Below, piece by piece: positions 26,139 to 33,085 of a DNA stretch of 64,000 nucleotides. How positions within the stretch are numbered: position 1 is the first letter of the stretch; each line of letters begins with the position of its first letter. The DNA lies in the NCBI GenBank assembly GCA_900315455.1, contig OMZE01000017.1, positions 116,162 through 180,161 on the forward strand, read 5' to 3'. This DNA comes from an uncultured Prevotellaceae bacterium. GTDB taxonomy: Bacteria > Bacteroidota > Bacteroidia > Bacteroidales > Bacteroidaceae. A program made the position numbers and the translations under genes. The notes below the pieces were generated by a model that was not told the origin of the DNA, did not search any database, and saw only the letters and a program-made list of their open reading frames with translations.

Positions 26139-26905
26139 TGAACAAGAACATTTACTTCCTTTCCGACGCCCACCTGGGGTCGCTGGCCATCGAACACGGT
26201 CGCATGCAAGAGCGGCGCATCGTGCGATTCCTCGACAGCATCAAGCACAAGGCTGCCGCCATCTACCTGCTTGGCGACATGTTCGACTTCTGGAACGAGT
26301 ATCGCTACGTGGTGCCCAAAGGCTTCACGCGATTCCTCGGGAAATTATCCGAACTCACCGACATGGGCGTGGAGGTGCACTTTTTCACCGGCAACCACGA
26401 CATGTGGACCTATGGCTACCTGGAGGAGGAATGCGGGGTCATCGTGCACTACAAGCCCCTCACCACCGAAATCTACGGCAAGGTGTTCTACCTGGCCCAT
26501 GGCGACGGTCTGGGCGACCCCGACAACAAGTTCAAGTTGTTGCGCTACCTCTTCCACAACCGCACCTGCCAAAAACTCCTCAACAGCATCCATCCCCGCT
26601 GGACGATGGCGGTGGGTCTCAACTGGGCCAAGCACAGCCGCATCAAGCGCGCCGACGGCAAGGAGCCGCCCTATATGGGAGAGGATAAGGAGCATCTGGT
26701 GCTCTGGACCAAGGAATACATGAAGCAGCACAATGACATCGACTTCTTCATCTACGGTCACCGTCACATCGAACTCGACCTGATGCTCTCGCGCAAGACG
26801 CGCATGATGATTATCGGCGACTGGATATGGCAGTATACCTACGTCGTCTTCGACGGTGAGCACATCTTCCTGGAAGAATACGTGGAAGGCGAGAGCCAAC
26901 CTTAA
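26138..26905 (+). CDS. lpxH: UDP-2,3-diacylglucosamine diphosphatase (LpxH-type)
   Basis: A 255-residue calcineurin-like metallophosphoesterase. The metal motifs are visible: FLSDAHLGS, LLGDMFDFWNEY, FFTGNHDMW, LAHGDGLG and YGHRHIE. The FDFW and NHDMW spacing suits LpxH, which removes UMP from UDP-2,3-diacylglucosamine in lipid A synthesis at the inner membrane. It is last in the PRTase-MIP18-lpxH operon, with a terminator ~70 bp downstream. Confidence 0.9.
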   Translation: MNKNIYFLSDAHLGSLAIEHGRMQERRIVRFLDSIKHKAAAIYLLGDMFDFWNEYRYVVPKGFTRFLGKLSELTDMGVEVHFFTGNHDMWTYGYLEEECGVIVHYKPLTTEIYGKVFYLAHGDGLGDPDNKFKLLRYLFHNRTCQKLLNSIHPRWTMAVGLNWAKHSRIKRADGKEPPYMGEDKEHLVLWTKEYMKQHNDIDFFIYGHRHIELDLMLSRKTRMMIIGDWIWQYTYVVFDGEHIFLEEYVEGESQP

Positions 26906-26933
26906 CCCAACTACTATTTCAACATACCAAAAA

Positions 26934-26961
26934 AGCGCCTCCCGTCCGGACGGGAGGCGCT
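26934..26961 (-). terminator. ackA terminator (perfect 28-bp palindrome)
   Basis: AGCGCCTCCCGTCC followed directly by its complement, with no spacer. On the minus strand it runs into six T, so it ends ackA transcripts 52 bp past the stop codon. Confidence 0.85.
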
Positions 26962-26973
26962 GTCGTATCCATG

Positions 26974-27001
26974 AGGTGAAGATTCTCACCTGGTTTTTTT
27001 T
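26974..27001 (+). terminator. lpxH terminator
   Basis: AGGTGA / TCACCT stem (26974-26979 with 26986-26991), 6-nt loop, then GG and eight T. It ends the plus-strand operon and is adjacent to the ackA terminator on the other strand. Confidence 0.8.
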
Positions 27002-27012
27002 GCCAATTGAAA

Positions 27013-28203
27013 TCAGAGCAGGTTCATCGTGTCGGAGGCAATCATCAGTTCCTCGTCGGTGGGGATGACACACACCGTGACCTTCGACCCTTCGGCAGAG
27101 ATAACGGCTTCCTCGCCCCGGGTCTTGTTGCGCTCAGCATCAAACTGCACGCCAAGGAACTCCAGGCCCTTGCATACCTCTTCGCGCATGCCCATCTGGT
27201 TCTCGCCCACACCGGCAGTGAAGACGATGATATCGACACCACCCATGGCAGCGGCATAAGCACCGATGTATTTCTTGATGCGGTAGAAATACATATCAAG
27301 CGCCAACTGCGCACGCTCATTGCCCTCTTTGGCAGCATTCTCCACGTCGCGCATGTCGCTGCTCTCGCCAGTGATGCCCAGCACGCCACTCTGCTTGTTG
27401 AGCAGGTTCGACATGGCATCGGGGTCGAGGTCGAGTTTCTTCTCCAGATAAGTGATGGCACCTCCGTCGATATCGCCACAACGTGTGCCCATCATCAGTC
27501 CCTCAAGAGGAGTGAGGCCCATCGTAGTGTCCACACACTGACCATCTTTCACTGCAGCAATCGAACCACCATTGCCGATATGGCAGGTGATGATGCGCTT
27601 GCCTTTGGGATTGACGTCGAGGAATTCGCACACCCGCTGCGACACATAGCGGTGGCTCGTGCCATGGAAGCCATAGCGGCGCACGCCATACTGCTTGTAA
27701 AGCCCATAGGGCAATGCGTACATATAGGCCTTCTTCGGCATGGTCTGATGGAAAGCGGTGTCGAACACACCCACCTGAGGCAGGCCAGGCATCAACTCGC
27801 TCACGGCACGCACACCTTTCAGGTTGGCAGGATTATGGAGAGGAGCCAGGTCGATGCAACTCTCAAAGGCGTCGAGCACCTCGTCGTTGAGCAGCACGCT
27901 CTTGTTGAACTTCTCGCCGCCATGCACCATGCGGTGGCCCACAGCATCTATCTCCTTGAGGTCCTTGATGGCCCCTATCTCTCTGTCGGTAAGCAAGGAG
28001 AAGATGAATTTCACGCCCTCGGTATGCTCTGGGATATCATGCATGATGGTCTTCTTCTCGCCATTGGGAAGTTTCACTTTCACGAAAGCACCGTCCATAC
28101 CCACACGCTCTGCGCCACCCGAGGCCATTACCTCCTTGGTGTCCATGTCGTAGAGTGCATACTTGATAGAAGACGAGCCACAGTTTAATACTAATATTTT
28201 CAT
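27013..28203 (-). CDS. ackA: Acetate kinase
   Basis: A 396-residue ASKHA-fold kinase. The motifs MKILVLNCGSSSIKYALYD, GHRMVHGGEKF, FDTAFHQTMP, RRYGFHGTSHRYV and TAGVGENQ are all present. It transfers phosphate from acetyl phosphate to ADP. An in-frame ATG 16 codons upstream is rejected because family members start at MKILVLN. It follows pta by 37 bp. Confidence 0.98.
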   Translation of the reverse strand: MKILVLNCGSSSIKYALYDMDTKEVMASGGAERVGMDGAFVKVKLPNGEKKTIMHDIPEHTEGVKFIFSLLTDREIGAIKDLKEIDAVGHRMVHGGEKFNKSVLLNDEVLDAFESCIDLAPLHNPANLKGVRAVSELMPGLPQVGVFDTAFHQTMPKKAYMYALPYGLYKQYGVRRYGFHGTSHRYVSQRVCEFLDVNPKGKRIITCHIGNGGSIAAVKDGQCVDTTMGLTPLEGLMMGTRCGDIDGGAITYLEKKLDLDPDAMSNLLNKQSGVLGITGESSDMRDVENAAKEGNERAQLALDMYFYRIKKYIGAYAAAMGGVDIIVFTAGVGENQMGMREEVCKGLEFLGVQFDAERNKTRGEEAVISAEGSKVTVCVIPTDEELMIASDTMNLL

Positions 28204-28240
28204 TGTCTGCTTTTGTTGATTGTTGTTGTTGAGGAATAGA

Positions 28241-29248
28241 TTACTTGGCATCCATGGCCTGGCATGCGGTGATGGCTACCATCTTGTAGATATCGTCGAC
28301 AGAGCAGCCGCGACTCAGGTCGTTCACCGGACGGGCGATACCCTGGAGGATGGGGCCGAGGGCCTCGGCATCACCCAGGCGCTGCACCATCTTGTAACCG
28401 ATGTTGCCCACCTCGAGGTTGGGGAACACCAGCACATTGGCCTTGCCGGCAATCTCACTGCCTGGAGCCTTCTTCGCGCCCACCGAAGGCACGAGGGCGG
28501 CATCAGCCTGCAGTTCACCGTCAATCTTCAGGTCGGGAGCGAGTTCCTTCGCCAACCTTGTTGCCTCAATCACCTTGTCCACCACCTCATGAGTGGCACT
28601 TCCCTTCGTCGAGAAACTCAACATCGCCACGCGGGGATCGTCGAAACCTGCCACGCTCTTTGCCGTCTGTGCCGTGCACACGGCAATCTGCGAGAGTTGG
28701 GCTGCATCGGGCATGGGGGTGACTGCCACGTCGCCCACCACGAGGATACCGTTCTCTCCATACTGCGGCTGTTTGGTGATGAGCAGCATGGCTCCACTCA
28801 CACAGGTGATGCCCGGTGAGCACTTGATGATTTGCAATGCCGGACGAAGGGTGTCGCCTGTAGTGCTCAGCGCGCCCGAGATCTGGCCGTCGGCCCCCTC
28901 GGTCTTGATGATCATGCACCCCAGGTAAAGCGGGTTCTTCACCAGTTCGCGGGCTTTCTCTATGGTCATGCCCTTTTTCTTGCGCAACTCCGTGAGCAAC
29001 TCGGCATACTCCTCGCTGCGGGGATTGTTCTCCGGGTCGATGAGGGTGGCCTTGTCGATATGCTCAAGTCCCCACTCTTTGGCCAGTGTGTGGATTTCAT
29101 CGGGGTTGCCGATAAGGATAAGGTCGGCAATGTCTTCGGCAAGCACTCTGTCGGCTGCCCTCAATGTGCGCTCCTCCGTTGCTTCGGGAAGCACGATGCG
29201 CTGCTTGTTGCTCTTGGCGCGGTTGATGATTTGCTGTACTAAACTCAT
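28241..29248 (-). CDS. pta: Phosphate acetyltransferase (short form)
   Basis: A 335-residue Pta without the N-terminal regulatory domain of the long enterobacterial enzyme. It starts MSLVQQIINRAKSNKQRIVL and has PEATEERTLRAAD, GCMIIKTEGADGQISGALST and NVLVFPNLEVGNIGYKMVQR. It makes acetyl phosphate from acetyl-CoA and feeds AckA. The upstream 19 in-frame codons are not family sequence. Confidence 0.97.
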   Translation of the reverse strand: MSLVQQIINRAKSNKQRIVLPEATEERTLRAADRVLAEDIADLILIGNPDEIHTLAKEWGLEHIDKATLIDPENNPRSEEYAELLTELRKKKGMTIEKARELVKNPLYLGCMIIKTEGADGQISGALSTTGDTLRPALQIIKCSPGITCVSGAMLLITKQPQYGENGILVVGDVAVTPMPDAAQLSQIAVCTAQTAKSVAGFDDPRVAMLSFSTKGSATHEVVDKVIEATRLAKELAPDLKIDGELQADAALVPSVGAKKAPGSEIAGKANVLVFPNLEVGNIGYKMVQRLGDAEALGPILQGIARPVNDLSRGCSVDDIYKMVAITACQAMDAK

Positions 29249-29319
29249 AGTTGTTTTCTGAATTATTGTGTTTTTAATAGAATTGACGCTAACGTCGTGA
29301 AACATTCCACTTCACCCCG

Positions 29320-29327
29320 CAAAGGTA
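29320..29327 (-). promoter_or_regulatory. pta-ackA promoter -7 box
   Basis: TACCTTTG followed by CGGG on the minus strand, with a ~65-nt leader. No clear -33 TTTG. Confidence 0.5.
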
Positions 29328-29395
29328 ATGAAAAAAAACGGCATCATGGCACGCAGGCCAATGATTTATGATTTTTTTGGTTTTCCTTGTCCTGC

Positions 29396-30172
29396 CTAAT
29401 CCTGCCGCAATTCCTTCACCAAGAAACTCTCCAGGTCCTCGAAAGAGAGGCGCACGTTGATCTTGCCGTTCACCGCCACGCTCACACGTCCCGTCTCTTC
29501 GGAAACGATGATGGCCAGTGCATCGGTCTCCTCGGTGATACCTATGCCTGCACGGTGGCGCAGTCCAAGTTCCTTGGGGATATCGAGGCTATGGCTCACG
29601 GGCAGCACGCAGCCAGCCGCAAGGATGCGCTTCTTCGAGATAATCATGGCACCGTCGTGCAGCGGCGAGCCCTTGTAGAAGATGTTCTCGATGAGCCGCT
29701 GGTTGATATTGGCATCCACCATCTCTCCCCGCTCCTGCATGAACTCGTCGAGGGGGATGTTGCGCTCCACCACGATGAGCGCGCCCACCTTGTCCTTGGC
29801 CATGCTCATACATGCGCCCACCATGGGCATGATATACTTCATGTCGACGGGAGCCTTGCGGCGCCCCATGATGAACCTCAGCAGAGGCGACATGCGCTGT
29901 TGTGCGCCAAGGTTATAGAAGAACTGGCGTATCTCTTTCTGGAACAGCACGATCAAGCCAATCACACCCACACTCACCAACTTGTCGAGGATACTGCCGA
30001 GCAACTTCATCTCGAGCACCACGCTCACCACCAGCCATAGGAGGATGAAGATAAGAATGCCGATGAACACATTCATCGAGCGCGACTCTTTCATCAGCCT
30101 GTAACTGTAGTAGAGCAATATTGCGACAAGGAAAATGTCGATGAAATCTAAAAACTTAAAATCCAGAAGCAT
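29396..30172 (-). CDS. cdaA: Diadenylate cyclase CdaA (c-di-AMP synthase)
   Basis: A 258-residue protein with about three N-terminal membrane helices (IFLVAILLYYSY; VFIGILIFILLWLVVSVV; VGVIGLIVLF) and a DAC domain carrying SPLHDGAMII (DGA near 172) and LGLRHRAGIG (RHR near 205). It condenses two ATP to c-di-AMP, a second messenger for osmolyte and wall control. It follows folP by 6 bp. The CdaR regulator of Firmicutes is absent. Confidence 0.94.
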   Translation of the reverse strand: MLLDFKFLDFIDIFLVAILLYYSYRLMKESRSMNVFIGILIFILLWLVVSVVLEMKLLGSILDKLVSVGVIGLIVLFQKEIRQFFYNLGAQQRMSPLLRFIMGRRKAPVDMKYIMPMVGACMSMAKDKVGALIVVERNIPLDEFMQERGEMVDANINQRLIENIFYKGSPLHDGAMIISKKRILAAGCVLPVSHSLDIPKELGLRHRAGIGITEETDALAIIVSEETGRVSVAVNGKINVRLSFEDLESFLVKELRQD

Positions 30173-30178
30173 AGGCCT

Positions 30179-31042
30179 TTACTTTTCTTTTTCATACTTA
30201 AGCACCTCTTCCACCACCCGGCATGCCTGCACCGCGGCAGCCACATCGTGCACACGCAGCAGCGATGCCCCCTTCATCAGCGCCACGGCATGCATGGCAG
30301 TGGTGGCATGAAGGGTTTCTTCGGGCGTGCTACCAAGCAGGCGCCACAACATCGACTTACGCGACACCCCCACCAGCAAGGGCAAATCGAGCGCGAGCAG
30401 ACGGTCGAGTTGACCCATCAGGCGGTAGTTCTGCGCCATGTCTTTCCCAAAACCGAATCCCGGGTCGACAATGATGTCGCTGACACCCAGCGACCGCAAC
30501 AGTGCCACGTCTTCTGACAGGTCGAGCAACATCTCCGGGAGCGATGAGGACACGGAAGTGAGCACATAAGGCACTCTCAGACGAGCCACCATCTCGAACA
30601 TGGCAGGCATCTCCTCTCGCGATGCCTTCGGCTTGTCGGCACCCACTGCCCTGCCACCCTCCGACACGTCGTTGATGATGGCAGCGCCATACTCCTCGAC
30701 AGCCATCCGCGCCACGTCGGGGCGGAAAGTGTCGACACTCACCACGGCATCGGGATGACGGTGGCTCACCACGCCAAGGGCCATGCGCAACCGGCGCATC
30801 TCCTCGGCTTCGCTCACCTCAGCAGCGCCAGGACGGGTGGAGAAAGCCCCCACGTCGATGATGGCGCCCCCCTCGCCCACTATCTCATCGGCACGCCGCG
30901 CCACCTCATCCTCGCCGTGCTGACGGCTGGCGGCATAAAAAGAATCGGGCGTGACATTGAGGATACCCATCACCTGCGGTGAAGCCAGCGAGAGCAGACG
31001 CCCACGCACGTTGATGGTGTAAGCAGAGTCGGCAATATTCAT
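30179..31042 (-). CDS. folP: Dihydropteroate synthase
   Basis: A 287-residue TIM-barrel enzyme. Signatures are VMGILNVTPDSFYAAS near residue 25, IIDVGAFSTRPGAAEVS and IIVDPGFGFGKDMAQNYRLM near 190. It joins pABA to dihydropterin pyrophosphate for folate and is the sulfonamide target. The ATG at 31042 is chosen over one 23 codons upstream because the latter lies across the promoter box at 31058-31051; this leaves an extremely short leader. It is divergent from murF. Confidence 0.95.
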   Translation of the reverse strand: MNIADSAYTINVRGRLLSLASPQVMGILNVTPDSFYAASRQHGEDEVARRADEIVGEGGAIIDVGAFSTRPGAAEVSEAEEMRRLRMALGVVSHRHPDAVVSVDTFRPDVARMAVEEYGAAIINDVSEGGRAVGADKPKASREEMPAMFEMVARLRVPYVLTSVSSSLPEMLLDLSEDVALLRSLGVSDIIVDPGFGFGKDMAQNYRLMGQLDRLLALDLPLLVGVSRKSMLWRLLGSTPEETLHATTAMHAVALMKGASLLRVHDVAAAVQACRVVEEVLKYEKEK

Positions 31043-31050
31043 AGTAACTG

Positions 31051-31058
31051 CAAAAATA
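31051..31058 (-). promoter_or_regulatory. folP-cdaA promoter -7 box
   Basis: TATTTTTG (minus strand) ends only 8 bases before the ATG, implying a near-leaderless mRNA. Confidence 0.5.
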
Positions 31059-31155
31059 CGAAATAAATCATTAAACACCGAGCAATTTGATGAAGATTTA
31101 TGCCACGACACGCATTTTATGCCACGGCACCAAAAGCCATGTCGAAAAAAAACAC

Positions 31156-31163
31156 TATTTTTG
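31156..31163 (+). promoter_or_regulatory. murF promoter -7 box
   Basis: TATTTTTG followed by CACG, 20 bp before the murF ATG. No clear -33 element. Confidence 0.5.
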
Positions 31164-31183
31164 CACGATTAAATTCCTATACC

Positions 31184-32485
31184 ATGCAAATAGAGAAACT
31201 ATACGAGATTTTCACGCAGCATCCCACGGTGACTACCGACACACGGCAGTGCACCCCCGGCGCCATGTTCTTCGCGCTGAAAGGAGAGACATTCGACGGC
31301 AACAAGTTTGCCACCCAGGCATTGGAGAAGGGGTGTTCCCATGCCATCATCGACGAGGCAGAATACGCTGTCGCCGACGACCCCAGATACATCGTGGTAG
31401 ACAATGTGCTCACCACCCTGCAGCAGTTGGCACGCCACCACCGCCGCGCCATGGGCACCAAGGTGATCGGTGTGACCGGCACCAACGGCAAGACCACCAC
31501 GAAAGAACTCATCGCCACCGTGCTCAGCCAAAAATACAACGTGCTCTACACACAGGGCAACTTCAACAACGACATCGGCGTGCCCAAGACACTCCTGCAA
31601 CTCAACAAGGAGCACGAAATCGCCGTAGTGGAGATGGGCGCCAGCCATCCGGGCGACATCAAGACGCTCGTCGACATCGTGGAGCCCGACTATGGCATCA
31701 TCACCAACGTGGGCAAGGCCCATCTTCAGGGATTCGGCAGTCTGGAAGGTGTCATCCATACCAAGGGCGAACTCTATGACTTCCTGCGCGGAAAAGAAGG
31801 GAGCGTGGTGTTCATCGACAACGGCAACGACCTGCTGAAGGGCATCTCCGGCGGCCTGCGCCTGGTGACCTACGGCACCACTGGCGAGGAGGACCTCTGC
31901 GTGGGAGGAGAAGTGCTATCGTGCGCACCAATGCTGCAATTCAGGTGGCGTCATGGTGCTGGAGAATGGCATGAGGTAGCCACGCATCTCATCGGCACCT
32001 ACAACGTGACCAATATGCTGGCTGCTGCATGTATCGGTCTCTACTTCGGGGTAGAACCCCAGCAGATTGACGAGGCACTCTCGGCATACTGTCCCACCAA
32101 CAACCGCTCGCAACTCACCATCACCGAGCACAACCGCCTGGTGGTGGACGCCTACAATGCCAACCCCACCAGCATGAATGCCGCACTGTGCAACTTCCGC
32201 GACATGGAGGTGTCGCCGAAAATGGCCATCCTTGGAGCGATGCGCGAACTGGGAGAGAGCAGCGAGGAGGAGCACCGCAAAGTCATCAGTTTCTTGTTGG
32301 AGAACGGCTTCGGCGAGGTGTGGCTCGTTGGCGAAGAGTTCAACCTTGAGGGTTGTCCTTATCCCTGTTTCCACGATGTGGAGGAGGTGAAGAAAGCCAT
32401 TGCGGAAAAGCGGCCCGAGGGGTATTACATCCTCATCAAGGGAAGCAACAGCACACGCCTTTTCGAACTTCCCGCACTGTTGTAA
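31184..32485 (+). CDS. murF: UDP-MurNAc-tripeptide--D-alanyl-D-alanine ligase
   Basis: A 433-residue Mur ligase. It has the N-terminal MurF domain (TDTRQCTPGAMFFALKGETF), the ATP loop GVTGTNGKTTTKEL (~97-110), NFNNDIGVPKTLL, DAYNANPTSM and AILGAMRELGESSEEEH. It adds D-Ala-D-Ala, the product of Ddl, to the peptidoglycan precursor. The ATG at 31184 follows a promoter box; the frame extends upstream but across that box. Confidence 0.96.
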   Translation: MQIEKLYEIFTQHPTVTTDTRQCTPGAMFFALKGETFDGNKFATQALEKGCSHAIIDEAEYAVADDPRYIVVDNVLTTLQQLARHHRRAMGTKVIGVTGTNGKTTTKELIATVLSQKYNVLYTQGNFNNDIGVPKTLLQLNKEHEIAVVEMGASHPGDIKTLVDIVEPDYGIITNVGKAHLQGFGSLEGVIHTKGELYDFLRGKEGSVVFIDNGNDLLKGISGGLRLVTYGTTGEEDLCVGGEVLSCAPMLQFRWRHGAGEWHEVATHLIGTYNVTNMLAAACIGLYFGVEPQQIDEALSAYCPTNNRSQLTITEHNRLVVDAYNANPTSMNAALCNFRDMEVSPKMAILGAMRELGESSEEEHRKVISFLLENGFGEVWLVGEEFNLEGCPYPCFHDVEEVKKAIAEKRPEGYYILIKGSNSTRLFELPALL

Positions 32486-32527
32486 AACAGCATTAATACC
32501 ACTTGCAGAAAGAAAAAATAGGAAAAA

Positions 32528-32559
32528 TTTGTCGATATGGCAAATTTGCACTATCTTTG
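32528..32559 (+). promoter_or_regulatory. tRNA-Pro promoter
   Basis: TTTG (32528-32531), 20 bp, TATCTTTG (32552-32559), then 11 bases to the mature tRNA 5' end. It is a full consensus match. Confidence 0.8.
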
Positions 32560-32570
32560 CACCGCAAAAT

Positions 32571-32643
32571 CGGGATGTAGCGCAGTTGGTAGCGCACTAC
32601 GTTCGGGACGTAGGGGTCGGGCGTTCGAGTCGCCTCATCCCGA
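32571..32643 (+). tRNA. tRNA-Pro (anticodon CGG)
   Basis: A complete 73-nt cloverleaf: acceptor CGGGATG/CATCCCG with discriminator A, D stem GCGC/GCGC, anticodon stem CTACG/CGTAG with loop TTCGGGA (anticodon CGG, G37 as usual for proline), and T stem GGGCG/CGCCT. The first pair C1-G72 is typical of bacterial tRNA-Pro. The CCA end is not encoded. It has its own strong promoter and is followed by a tandem array of degenerate copies of its 3' half. Confidence 0.95.
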
Positions 32644-32715
32644 CTGAAACGGTTTTTTTATTATATGGCACGTAGGGTTCTGAGCCAAAGGCCGCATCAT
32701 CACGACTTTTATTTA

Positions 32716-32743
32716 AAACCGCTGAGAAATCGGTGGTTTTTTT
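32716..32743 (+). terminator. Terminator after the first tRNA-tail copy
   Basis: AACCGCTGA, a GAAA tetraloop, TCGGTGGTT (two wobble pairs), then T7. Confidence 0.7.
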
Positions 32744-32798
32744 ATTTTATGGCACGAAGGGTTCTGAGCCAAAGGTCGCCTCATCCCGACTGAAAAGA

Positions 32799-32824
32799 AG
32801 CAGGGCAAAAGTCCTGCTTTTTTT
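32799..32824 (+). terminator. Terminator after the second tRNA-tail copy
   Basis: AGCAGGGC, loop AAAA, GTCCTGCT, then a T-run. An identical copy follows the third core at about 32876-32901. Confidence 0.75.
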
Positions 32825-32956
32825 GATGGCACGAAGGGTTCTGAGCCAAAGGCCGCATCATCACGACTGAAAAGAAGCAGGGCAAAAGTCCTGCTTTTTT
32901 TGATGGCACGAAGGGTTCTGAGCCAAAGGCCGCATCATCCCGACTTTTTCAAGAGT

Positions 32957-32990
32957 CAAGTGTCTGATTAATCAGGCACTTGATTTTTTT
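32957..32990 (+). terminator. Terminator after the fourth tRNA-tail copy
   Basis: CAAGTGTCTGAT paired with ATCAGGCACTTG (one wobble), then T7. It closes the array before the pectinase gene. Confidence 0.8.
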
Positions 32991-33027
32991 ATACCGCTTT
33001 TACACTACATTTGCACAATAAAAGTAT

Positions 33028-33035
33028 TATCTTTG
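33028..33035 (+). promoter_or_regulatory. Promoter -7 box of the pectate lyase/pectinesterase gene
   Basis: TATCTTTG, ~50 bp before the ATG at 33086. A TTTG at 33010-33013 is only 14 bp upstream, shorter than usual, so activation by a regulator is possible. Confidence 0.5.
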
Positions 33036-33085
33036 CAACTGACGGAGAACAAACACTACATCAAACTACAAGAAAACAAAGTCCT

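Larger units (their letters stand above)
32665..32945 (+). repeat. Four tandem degenerate copies of the tRNA-Pro 3' half with interleaved terminators
   Basis: Cores of 43 bp start at 32665, 32749, 32826 and 32903 (spacing 84, 77 and 77 bp). Each reads ATGGCACGwAGGG, TTCTGAGCCAAAGG, then a tail like the tRNA 3' end. Each core aligns without gaps to the 3' half of tRNA-Pro, from anticodon loop to discriminator. The second copy shares 17 consecutive bases with the tRNA (GTCGCCTCATCCCGACT). The differences cluster in the T-arm, so the copies cannot fold as tRNAs. Hairpins with T-runs follow the first, second, third and fourth cores. The array occupies the otherwise gene-free stretch 32644-32990. 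Confidence 0.85.

Noticed and set aside
27007-28188. 393-residue plus-strand ORF opposite ackA
   Set aside because: Complete overlap with a conserved acetate kinase gene on the other strand; no family features.
32665-32945. Tandem repeats as a CRISPR array
   Set aside because: The intervening sequences are terminator hairpins, two of them identical, not unique spacers, and no cas genes are present.
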